A stretch of DNA of 64,000 nt from Moringa oleifera. Taxonomy: Eukaryota > Streptophyta > Magnoliopsida > Brassicales > Moringaceae. The stretch lies in contig JAJFZO010000747.1 of the NCBI GenBank assembly GCA_021397835.1, positions 2,730,501 through 2,794,500 of the forward strand, in the 5' to 3' direction. Below, piece after piece: positions 1 to 10,037 of the stretch. Position 1 is the first letter of the stretch; the number at the start of each line of letters is the position of its first letter. A model generated the notes under the pieces. The model saw only the letters and a program-made list of their open reading frames with translations, did no database searches and was not told the origin of the DNA. The position numbers and the translations under genes are program-made.

Positions 1-140
1 TAGTGCTTCATAAGTTTCCTAGAACGGGGACACCGGTTTTTTATCTATGTCAGTCCAAGGAACCAGAGAAATTTCATAAGATTTCTTTTATGTTTTCTCT
101 TGCCAGTGGCATGACCTAAGTATTTAGCTTTCTGAAACAG

Positions 141-2263
141 ATAAATTCTGCCACTGTGATTCCAAGCTTTGCCCGTCAAGCTTTTAAAGTTGATGACGAT
201 TCATCTGAGGTATTAAGTTCACAGTGGAGCTGGATAACTGAGCCTGTTGGTATCTCAAAGGATGATGCATTCGCAAGGCCTGGATTGTTGGAGCAGATAA
301 ATACTACAGCTGATAAAAGCGATTACTTGTGGTACTCATTGAGGTATACAAGTCTCTGACTTTTATGGTTCCTTTCCTTAATGTATAATCTTGCTTTTCC
401 AACTATAACCATTGATGCTTTCGATACTTAAGAAACCTTGGTTACTTTTGACAGCATTGATGTCACAAATGCTGAACCTCAAACTCTTCTTCATGTTGAA
501 TCCCTCGGTCATGCTCTTCATGCTTTCATAAATGGGAAGCTCGCAGGTAACCAGAGAAGCGGATTTAGTGCACATATCCATATGATCTCATAGTTTTATT
601 ATTTTCACTCGAGATTCCTGTTTGCTTTTCTTTTCACTTTTCTGGGCGTTCTCTCTGCTGCTCTGTGCTTCTGCCCTGGGATTTATCTCTTCCAAGACTG
701 AGGAACCTATGATGATAAGATGATACCTGTTTGGTCATTTCAATTGTTTGAGGAAATTTCTTGGGCTTCCGGCGCCCAGAGGGTAGTACTGCTTAATTGG
801 TATTTCTTGCATAATATAACTCGATCTTCCACAGGGCGTGGAACTGGAAACAGCGGCAATGCAAAGGTTTCAGTTGACATCCCCGTCACACTTGTACCTG
901 GGAAGAACACAATTGATCTGCTGAGTTTGACTGTGGGACTTCAGGTTTGGCTCTCTTGATTCAGATTTATATACACACTACTGGGTCCTGTTTACATATT
1001 GACTTTATGTTATACCCTTTATCTGCTTCAGAACTATGGAGCTTTCTTTGACAAAGTAGGAGCAGGGATCACTGGTCCAGTGAAGCTGCAAGGCTTCAAG
1101 AATGGTACTTCTGTTGATCTCTCTTCGCAGCAGTGGACGTATCAGGTGAGCTCTATAGTTTTCATGCCACCCCATACATTCCTTGATTCTCTCTAATCAT
1201 CTGAAGGACAGAACTGAACAAACTGATAATGGTTCATAAATTCAGATTGGTCTGAAGGGGGAGGATTTAGGTCTTTCCTCTGGAAGTTCTTCAGGATGGG
1301 TTTCACAATCTAAATTGCCTGTGAAACAGCCCTTAGTATGGTACAAGGTGAGGTCTCACTCACTTTCTGAAGTTAGTGTCTTTTCATTCTTCATGTCAAT
1401 TGTTACTGTAAACTAACAAGAACCGAGGCTTATGATTTCAGACGAAATTTGATGCCCCAGCTGGAGATGATCCTGTGGCAATAGACTTCACAGGTATGGG
1501 AAAGGGTGAGGCATGGGTGAATGGGCAAAGCGTCGGCCGTTACTGGCCAACAAATATTGTTCAAAATAGTGGCTGCACTGATTCTTGTGATTACAGAGGA
1601 TCTTATACTGCAAGCAAATGCCGTAAGGGTTGTGGGAAGCCATCTCAGGAACTGTAAGTGCCTGAAAAAGCCCGAAAATTGTTTATAGAACTTCTGTATC
1701 TAATATAATGATCTTGCAGGTATCACGTGCCGCGTTCATGGCTGCAACCGAGTGGCAACACTCTTGTATTGTTCGAGGAGATTGGTGGGGATCCGACGCA
1801 GATAGGTTTCGCTGCCAAACAGACTGGAAGTTTGTGTTCGCATGTCTCAGAATCTCATCCATCACCTGTAGATACATGGAGTTCTGATTCAAAAGCAGCA
1901 AGAAGATCAGGGCCGATGCTAACACTGGAATGCCCATCTCCTGATCAAGTCATTTCTTCAGTCAAATTTGCAAGTTTTGGAACTCCTCATGGCTCCTGTG
2001 GGAGTTTCAGCCATGGCCAGTGCAGCAGTTCCAGGGCTCTATCCATTGTACAGAAGGTCTGCTGTCTGATTTACTCTTTTCGTCTGTTCCAGCTTCTTCT
2101 GTGATCATAAAACTTAAACGTATTTATATACTGAAAAATGTCTGAACTTCTACAGGCTTGCGTTGGATCAAAGAGTTGTAAGATTGGAGTATCTGTCAAT
2201 GTATTTGGTGATCCGTGCAGAGGAGTTGTGAAGAGCTTGGCAGTGGAAGCTGCCTGTGCTTGA
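141..2263 (+). CDS. BGAL8: beta-galactosidase (GH35), BGAL8-like, 3' part only
   Basis: C-terminal 425 residues of a plant cell-wall beta-galactosidase, which removes terminal beta-galactosyl residues from wall polysaccharides in the apoplast. Eight exons are visible: 141-343, 455-546, 835-944, 1032-1145, 1246-1347, 1442-1653, 1720-2056, 2156-2263. They join in one open frame. The jelly-roll part carries the family signatures DYLWYS, HAFING and [16 protein letters not shown]. The last two exons encode a Cys-rich SUEL (sea-urchin-egg-lectin type) domain ending in SLAVEAACA and the stop, as in BGAL8/9-type isoforms. The catalytic TIM barrel and signal peptide lie left of the window; bases 1-140 are intron. 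BGAL8 is the closest match from memory. Other SUEL-bearing GH35 members are possible, but the family is certain. Confidence 0.93.
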
Positions 2264-2971
2264 ACCCGTACTCCTCTGATAATCGACATTACATTGGGTG
2301 TAAAGCGAGTATCATTGCCAAGTCAGTGTTTAGGCAAAAAATAAAAGCTTTTAGATGTTTATCAAAGTAAACAGGGATGCCTTCCTGGAAAAAAAAAAAA
2401 AAAAGGGAAAAAAGGAGGAAGGCATCCCATACCAAATGGTGTATTCTTGCAAAAAATGAAAAAGATAGTCTACAGAAGTAAAAGAACTATGATTTATTGT
2501 GTAATGGCTATGGTACCCCTTCTGAGAAAAAGGAAATTAATGATCCTTCCCTGGGTTGCAGAGAATATTCTCCATTACAATCTTGCTGGTTAGCAGATTC
2601 TTTTTGTTCCATATGTGCACATGCCTCTGTGTGTCTTCCTATCTGCATTCACAAGCCTGTTTCTGATAAGCCTGCAAAGAATTCTGGTCCTGTCTGGATG
2701 GATCTTGAAATGATTGAACAGATAATCATTGGAAACATTTGACAGAGAAATTAGATTGACTAGAGTCTTAAAATGAAACTGAATCTGAAACATCAACCCA
2801 GTATGAGAGTAGCTGGGAAGCTACCAGGAACAAGTAACATCTGAAAATGATATCACGGGCAAATTGGATAGCCCTTATTAGTTTTCTGATACAAACTTGA
2901 TGACTCGGGACAAGATGAACATATCTAGACATGTTATTGACAAGAACAAAATGGTTATTTGCTTGAGTTTA
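2264..2971. other. convergent 3' intergenic region
   Basis: Lies between the ends of two convergent genes and should hold both 3' UTRs. An AATAAA-like element (aaaataaaag, about 2338-2347) follows the beta-galactosidase stop by about 75 bases. A hairpin, listed separately, follows. No open frame with coding character was seen. Confidence 0.6.
2374..2428. repeat. perfect 13-bp inverted repeat around an A-rich loop
   Basis: GGGATGCCTTCCT at 2374-2386 is the exact reverse complement of 2416-2428. The 29-base loop between them is almost entirely A with a few G. The repeat sits about 110 bases past the beta-galactosidase stop, so transcripts from either strand could fold a strong stem there. Confidence 0.85.
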
Positions 2972-4115
2972 TCAGTATTGAGCTAATGCTTCAAGGTCAG
3001 CAAACCCAGAAAGTCCCTGGAACCTGCAAGCTTTGCAGAGAGGTGAAAAGAAAGATGGAGTCTGGTACTTATCTTCCCCACCCATCATTGGCATTGGAAC
3101 CCCTAGCTTCACAGGGCTCACGTAGTCCGGCCTGTAAGTCTTACCCAGAACTCCTTCCACGAGATCAGTCAGGTTGAAGAACTTGAACTGTGTCTCCAGG
3201 TGAGCAAAAGCATCATCTTCTGGTAACTGATAGTTGTGCACTCTGTTCTCCTCTTTGCCAATCGGTCTAACTTTGATATCCATCTCCACAAGCCCTGCAA
3301 CTGTGAGATGAACACTGTTTCTGTCATCCGTCCTCTCCAGAATCACTTCCCTTTCTTCTGTACTAGTCCTCCATTCAGCTTCTCCATCAGTTGGGATGTT
3401 AATTGCTTCCCCATCCCATCTGACATTGAGAGCATCAACATTTTCGTCCCAGTGGGAGACTTTCTTGGCTGCAATGACAACGGTGTGGGTATCAAACATG
3501 ACAGAGAAGGCCTGCACCCAAGTGAAGTCACGAGTTCTTCCTGCAGGCCTGGTTCCGATGAAGTGGGCATTGATCTGCAGGTTATCATCTGAGACGATAG
3601 CAAAGTTTCCTCCTTTTGCTCCATGGAAGTAGAACATCACACCATCACCTCCAACAAACCGGGGATCGTAACACAGAGAGCCATATCCATTGCAGTTAGG
3701 TCTCCTCCCTGAAACCAAAGAAAGTAAAAATCTGTTTCTCGAGAAAATTAACACTAGTATACATAGATCAAGTACACTTACATTTACAAGTGACCTCACA
3801 CTTGCTGCTGCAATCAACGAAGCAACCCTTCATCTTCTTGTTCTTCTTCGGCTTCCTCTCTGGGCATTCAGCAGGACACACAAGGGTCTTGTAAGTGCAG
3901 GCTCCTCTCGCTTTACAGAATGCTCGTTCCCTCCCTGAAGGAAGTGGAGTTAACACATCATAATTTGTAGAAGCAGCATCGTAAGGTGCCTTCTTGCTGT
4001 TGCTGTTCTTGTTTCCTTTGCCATTTCCCTTGCCATCACCTTGAGCATAGGCAGCTTCCACCATGAACAACACCAGGACCAAAGCTGCCAAAATCCATGC
4101 CTTTCTCATACCCAT
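2972..4115 (-). CDS. root cap / LEA-related secreted protein (PF06830), tandem copy 1
   Basis: Two exons, 4115-3782 and 3708-2972, join at a GT-AG intron (donor GTAAGTG) and give 356 residues. The start is the ATG at 4115 (MGMRKAWIL); the next in-frame ATG at 4109 or an upstream one at 4142 are alternatives. A signal peptide runs to about residue 25 (hydrophobic LAALVLVLFMVEAAYA). After it come a short Gly/Lys/Asn-rich stretch, a Cys-rich segment with CKCK across the splice, and the root-cap domain (NCNGYGSLCYDPRFVGGDG through MDIKVRPIGKEENRVHNYQLP). Family members are plant-specific, often root-expressed and predicted to be extracellular; no biochemical activity is established that I know of. 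It is about 60-70% similar to the neighbouring gene and has the same intron position and phase, so the pair is a tandem duplication. The function is unknown. Confidence 0.9.
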
Positions 4116-4234
4116 CTCCACAAACCAGCAACGGAACAACACTCAATGCTTCTTTCTTTCTTTCTTGGATTTTCCTCTCAGTTAATGTCAATCTACTTGG
4201 AGAAGATGAGCGAAGCATGAGATGCAAGAAGGTT

Positions 4235-4243
4235 ATTATATAA
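4235..4243 (-). promoter_or_regulatory. TATA box of root-cap gene copy 1
   Basis: Read on the minus strand the site is TTATATAAT, about 120 bases upstream of the ATG at 4115. That places a start site near 4205 and a leader of roughly 90 bases. Position and sequence fit a plant TATA box; no experimental support. Confidence 0.55.
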
Positions 4244-4249
4244 GAGGCT

Positions 4250-6731
4250 ATCGAGGTGCAAGTAGGCCTTGGATTTCGGCTAAATTCATGTGGAATTTCT
4301 TCTTCCCCATGAAGAGATAGTGAAGAAACAGCTCTTCTACTAATTTTCTATGGATCTACTACCTCTAGATTTGACCAGGAAAATGAATGTGAAATCAAAT
4401 ATTAAACTACAACTTCTTCAACGTAACCCGGAAGAAATAAACATAATCTAGTGATCGCATGTGTGAGCTTTTTCATATGAAATTTAAAAAATATTTTTAA
4501 AATTTATAATAATACTATAAAAATAAAAAAATTATAAAAAATTAATTATTAATCTCATCAAATTATCACCTATTATGATCTGTTCAAAAGATTAATACAG
4601 TTCAGATTAACAAAAAAATTTTGATCCAATTTGAAAAAGAACAAATAACAATGATACCTTAATTATATTTTTTAAGGATTAATTTTAAGTAAAAGAAAAG
4701 TTATATGCCAATTCAAGCCAAAACAGATTATAAACTCAAAATTATAAGAGTAAAAGAAAGGAATTGTACTATAATATAGTGAATAAATTGCTTTGTGAAA
4801 TTGCATTGCCTTAGGGGGTGCTTGCTTGTTTAGGGTTTTGCTTACTTATTTTACATTTTCTACAGTCAAATTGTCGAATTCTTTGCTAGTAATCTTCAAT
4901 TTTTGAAGCTCATTAAGTCCGTTAAGCATGCATAAACCGCATTGCCAACGCAATTTTCCCTAAGGATTATGAAATTCATAGTAAATGAAGCTCATGAAGT
5001 TGCTTGTTGGTCAATCCTTTTAGTGTCTTTTTCTTTTCTTGTATATAAAATTGAGAACATTAAGAATTAATAAAAATGATATAACTTTTATATAAAATTA
5101 TAATCTTTTACTGATTTGAATTATGCTAATTTTTTAAAAAGATGATAATATATATGATAGTTTAATATAAAAATTAATTATATTAATGGAACATATATCT
5201 TACTTATAGTTTAAAAAAATTATTTATTTTAAAATTTACATTTTATTAAATTTTTTAATTTAAAATTTTTATAATTTTTATTGATATTAATGATTTTGTG
5301 CACAAGTGATCTCCATATCACTTTTTCTTGTGCAATTAACCTAACGTTCATTTAAAATATTATCAAAGCAAAAAATATTTTTTTTTCACTTGAAACTCAG
5401 TAAGACTATATAAAATATAAATATTTAAAGAGAAAAATAAAAAAAATATTTTATTTATTTTAATAACATATTAAAAATATATTATGATAATTACATAAGT
5501 AAAAATCACATAAATATATGTGCAAAATCGTTAATATTAATAAAAATTATATTATATTAAGAATTTAATAAAAATATAAGTTTTAAATAGATAAAATATT
5601 TTTAAATCTCGATTTAAAACTATAAATAAAATACAAATCTTGCTCATGTATTTAACCTTTAATAAAATAAATAATTAAAACATATTACATTTATATTTTT
5701 TTTCATATTAACATCAAAAATATTTTTTAAAAAAATTAATACAAATCAAATTAGTAAAAAATTCTAAATTCTTTATATAAATTAACACGTAATTATTATA
5801 AAAAATTTAAACAAAGTAAAATCTAGTATATCGAATATAAAAGTTTATAAAAAAAATGATATATAAATGCATAAAGGCGTGTGGATTCTCTTATGAAACA
5901 AGTAATCTTAATTAATGGATCAACTAGTTCCATAGATACAATTAGTGCAAAAGCTCCATCACTTAAGCTATAGGTTAATGTGATTAATGTCTTTAATGCC
6001 TTGGATCTCATGATTTAGTACAACAAGGTCAATTTTTTTTTACATAAAATAATAAATATTTTATAAACATATAATCTATCTTATTCTAGCTTTTCTTGAA
6101 ACTTAAGAACATTAACTAATTTGACCCTTTTTTTTTTTTGGAAATCAATAAGAATTAAAGAGGAGAATTAGTGTATAGTAATGAAGGTCAAATACAAGGT
6201 TGATGCAATAATTCATTGCCCCTTCACATTGGGATCCAATTCAATGGGTTGTTCTAACAACAGGGGAAGGCTTTGATTTATTCGGACTAATCAATTTTGC
6301 CAAACTAATTGGATTTAATTTCATCTTTAGGGCAACTTGTTCATAAATTTTTTGAAGCTTAATTTGATAGAAAGATGAGGTTGAAGAGGACAAGCTGCCT
6401 TTGTGGTCTAGCAATACTTGTGGGTTGGGTTGGGGTGTAAGCGATTACTTTGAAATTTTAAATAATTAGTATAATTTTTTATTAATTTAATTTGTTTTAA
6501 TTTTTTTAAAAATATGATATGTGATAATTTAATAAAATAAAAAAATTCAGAAAGTCATTTTATTTATATATTGAACTAGAGTATGAAAAAGTAATTAAAC
6601 ATTCAAAATCATGACACTTTTTTTGCGTTACATTTAATTGCCTTTGTAATTTATTTGCGGATTACAATGAAGAATTAATAACATTTATTTCTGTTTTGTA
6701 TTATGTTTGTGGAGGAAGCTCAGCAAGCTCC
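4250..6731. other. A+T-rich intergenic spacer
   Basis: Upstream region of root-cap copy 1 and 3' flank of copy 2. From about 4480 to 6130 it is extremely A+T rich with many short A and T runs and no plausible exon. Segments at 4790-5040 and 6180-6440 have more balanced composition and may hold promoter elements. No gene, RNA gene or clear transposon end was recognised. Confidence 0.7.
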
Positions 6732-8526
6732 TCAGATGGAAGCAAACCCTGGTTGGCCACGGAACCTGCAGGTCTTGCAGAGAGGTGAATACAGTGATGG
6801 AGTTTGGTACTTGTCTTCCCCACCCATCATCGGCATTGGAACACCAACCTTAGCAGGGCTGACATAGCCTGGCCTGTATGTCTTCCCCAGAACTCCTTCC
6901 ACTTGATCAGTCAGATTGCTGAATCGGAACTGTGTCTCCAGGTGAGCAAAGGCGTCGTTTTCTGGTAACTGATAGTTGTGAACCCTATTTTCTTCCTTCC
7001 CAATAGGCCTTACTTTTATGTCCATCTCAACCAGGCCTGAAACTGTGACTCTCACACTGTTTGTATCATCGGTTCTCTCCACAACCACTAGCCTTTCTGC
7101 ATTGGCCGGTCTCCACTCAGCCTCACCGTCGAACGGGATGGTGACATCCTCGCCATCCCATCTTACGGTGAGAGCGTCGACGTTGTCGTCCCACTGCGAA
7201 ACCCTCTTGGCTGCAATGGCGAGAGAGTGAGTGTCGAACATGACGTTCAAGGCCTGCACCCATGTGTAGTCACGAGTCCTTCCTGTTGGCCTGGTTCCGA
7301 TGAAGTGGGCGTTGATTTGCAGGCTCTCGTCTGAAACAACGGCAAAGTTTCCTCCCTTAGCTCCATGGAAGTAGAACATCACACCATCACCGCCAACGAA
7401 GCGGGGATCATAACACAGAGAGCCATATCCATTGCAGTTGGGTCTCCTCCCTGTTAAAGGAGATATATACGTTCATAGTAAGTTCAAAAATATCAAATAC
7501 GAGGCTTTACCCTTCGCAATTTTCTTAGAGAAACAAGATTTTCTCCGACAAAATGGGAAAAGAATCATCAGATTGTTTGAATTTTCTCAAAGCTTTCCCT
7601 ACCCTAATAAGATTCCTAGATATTTTACTTGTGTCCATGGAAGTTAACCTGTTAAACTAACAAGAACCAGTGTCCATATGAAAGTAAGTACACTTACATT
7701 TGCATGTAACCTCACACTTGTGGCTGCAGTTGACGAAGCATCCCTTCTTCTTCTTGTTCTTCTTTGGCTTCCTCTCAGGGCATTCAGACGGGCAAACAAG
7801 AGTCTTGTACTGACAAGCCCCCTTCGCTTTACAGAATGCTCGTTCTTGTCCACTCTCCGATGGCGTCAGCACGTCATAGTCTGTCGTCGCCGGATCTTGC
7901 TTCTTATCTTTACCATCATCATCACCTTTTCCTTTTCCATTGCCTTTGCCATTGTCTTCATCGTCACCTTTTCCGTTTCCATTTCCTTTGCCATTTCCAT
8001 TGTTTCCATTTCCATTACCTTCGCCGCTGTTTCCATTTCCATTGCCTTTGCCGCTGTTGCCATTTCCATTGCCTTTGCCGCTGTTGCCATTGCCGTTGTT
8101 CTCGCCTTTGTTGCCGTTCCCATTGTCATCTCCACTGTTGGCATTTCCATTATTGTTCCCCACGTTGCCTTGTCCATTGTTCTTTCCCTGGTTTCCGTTT
8201 CCATTGTTGTTTCCGGCGTTGCCATTCCCATTGTTATCTCCGACGTTGCCGTTCCCGTTGTTGTTTCCGACGTTGCCATTGCCATTGTTATTGCCAACAT
8301 TGCCATTTCCATTGCCGTCTCCTACGTTGCCATTTCCGTTTCCGTTTCCCACGTTGCCGTTGCCGTTGCCATTTCCTTTGTTTCCATTGCCGTTGTTGTC
8401 TCCGACATTGCCATTTCCATTGCCGTTGCCTCCATGGTCATCACCCCGAATGGCCTCGGCGCACAGCAACACAACAAAAAGAGCTATGAAAATAAAATTT
8501 CTTCTTCTCATCTCTGTGTTTCGCAA
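6732..8526 (-). CDS. root cap / LEA-related secreted protein with 16 Gly/Asn nonapeptide repeats, tandem copy 2
   Basis: Two exons, 8526-7698 and 7450-6732, joined at the same intron position as copy 1, give 515 residues. The ATG at 8526 (MRNTEMRRRNF) is taken; the ATG at 8511 is equally possible. A signal peptide spans about residues 1-28 (FIFIALFVVLLCAEAIRG). Residues 41-184 are 16 tandem nonapeptides of the type VGNNNGNGN. A Lys/Asp/Gly linker follows, then the Cys-rich block (CPSECPERKPKKNKK) and the root-cap domain (PF06830). The C-terminal half is clearly paralogous to copy 1. The extra 144 residues are the main difference and make this protein much longer. Gly/Asn-rich secreted proteins are typically disordered; a wall or mucilage role is inference. 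The function is unknown. Confidence 0.9.
7975..8406 (-). repeat. coding minisatellite, 27-bp unit x 16
   Basis: The minus-strand reading gives 16 uninterrupted nonapeptides (144 residues, 432 bp). Positions 2, 6 and 8 are almost always Gly and position 9 is Asn in every copy. Position 1 varies among V, K, A, Q, S and N. Neighbouring copies are most alike (VGNNNGNGN twice, SGKGNGNGN twice), as expected from local slippage or unequal exchange. All size changes are multiples of three, so the frame is kept. Confidence 0.9.
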
Positions 8527-8631
8527 TACTAATTAATCCTGATTTAATTTCCTTCTCTTTTTTCTTGACTATCCCGAATTTAAGAACTCAGAGAAGGAAC
8601 TGGAGATGGGGATGGAGTTTCGCAGAGAGGC

Positions 8632-8640
8632 CCTTATAAA
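8632..8640 (-). promoter_or_regulatory. TATA box of root-cap gene copy 2
   Basis: TTTATAAGG on the minus strand, about 106 bases upstream of the ATG at 8526, giving a leader of roughly 75-80 bases. Spacing resembles that of copy 1. Confidence 0.55.
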
Positions 8641-10037
8641 GAAGGAACTAGGCCTCGGGAGGCTGACTTGATCTTGGTGATAATTCTTTGCTTCTTCCTG
8701 AGAAAGGCTCCAGAAGAACAGGCTTCCTGAGTATAATTTCACAGAATGATCTTTGCCATGTGCTTGACAAATCATTTTCTCACCCTTTCTGTTTGCTTCA
8801 TGAGAAAGGGCCTTCATGAAAGAAAGCTTAAGCATATGAACACTGAAGCAACTTCATTGAATAGGACGGGAGCTTGCTTACAAAGATGAAAGTGATTCAT
8901 TTTTTTTCAGCTTAAACAATCTTTACAAAATTCTAACTGCAACAAGTTCCATTTGAAAGCCTCTCTGATCACAAAATGAACTTGAAGAACAGCATCTTCA
9001 TGCAAGATTGCAGTAGTGAAATCCACAGGATGGAACTTTGATCTGTTACATGCAAAATATAAATGCGGGTAGATCTGTACAGCAATAATCATTTATGTTC
9101 TCTTCTTGTTCAAGATTCTATCCTTTGTTTTAACCTGTTTTGATCTGAAGAATATGAATTATTTCATGTTAGAGCTCTTTGTAAGCAAGGAATCCCCTGA
9201 ATTGAAGGGCAGCAGTTCCTTCGAGATGAAGTACTTAAACTTGAAAGGGCATTTATATAAAGCATTGGAGAAGGCTAAGGAGCTTGCTGTGCCTACAATC
9301 TTGGCTGCAGAGCTTGCTAGCCCTTTAATCTTGGATCCCAATGAGGCACTTTAGGAATGAATCCTTTGTTACATGGACTAAATTAAGCATTACATCCCCT
9401 GATACCTTCCATGAATATGACTCATGAAAATCTGTAGCTTTTTGATCTTCTAAAACATAATTACCAGTAGAAATCTTCGGAAACTTTGAGCTCTCTAGCC
9501 ATCTGACAAGATGAAATGAGCAACAGGTGATTGAAGTTAAATCCGATCTATAAATGTGTAATGATAAAAACTTCATGGGAGTCTCTTAATTCAGCAGCAC
9601 CATAAACCAGCAGATCTTGAGGCAAGATTTAAGAAGTTATTCTTCATATCTATCCACAATCATTATGTCAACACCTCATGAAATCATGGCGAAGTGATGC
9701 AGAGCTAAAACAAGAAAGGACATACATTTAATGCCCCAATTGATAAATTTCTTACACAAGGAAGGTAAAGATTAACATTTTATCTCATAAACCGACCAAG
9801 CAGGAAAAGAAAAAGACAATCATGACTAATTCAGCCAAGAAAAGAAAAATAACTGTTGACATCATATACATCATTCAGGGTATAGAGCCCTGTATCTCCG
9901 TAACGTCTAATATCAACCTAAAGGAAAACTTGAGCACAGCAGAGACTAACTTTAAATGCCATCAAAACGGAGGAAGCAAAGAACTATTAGGGGGAAAACT
10001 ACATTGAAAAGGACATGGTACAGTTGCACTTCTGTAA
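8641..10037. other. promoter of root-cap copy 2 and 3' flank of PDX2
   Basis: Ordinary base composition, without the long A+T runs of other spacers. The right end (roughly 9800-10037) is probably the PDX2 3' UTR. Short frames at 8569-8835, 9106-9354 and 9325-9576 overlap on opposite strands, have no family resemblance and no splice-linked partner, and are not called. No RNA gene recognised. Confidence 0.6.

Noticed and set aside
3236..3938. Forward frames across root-cap copy 1
   Set aside because: Antisense to a well-supported conserved gene; no family resemblance.
7678..8532. Long forward frames (up to 284 codons) over the root-cap copy 2 gene
   Set aside because: They are antisense shadows of the 27-bp coding minisatellite. 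Repetition removes stops from several frames; the minus frame alone has a signal peptide and family domain.
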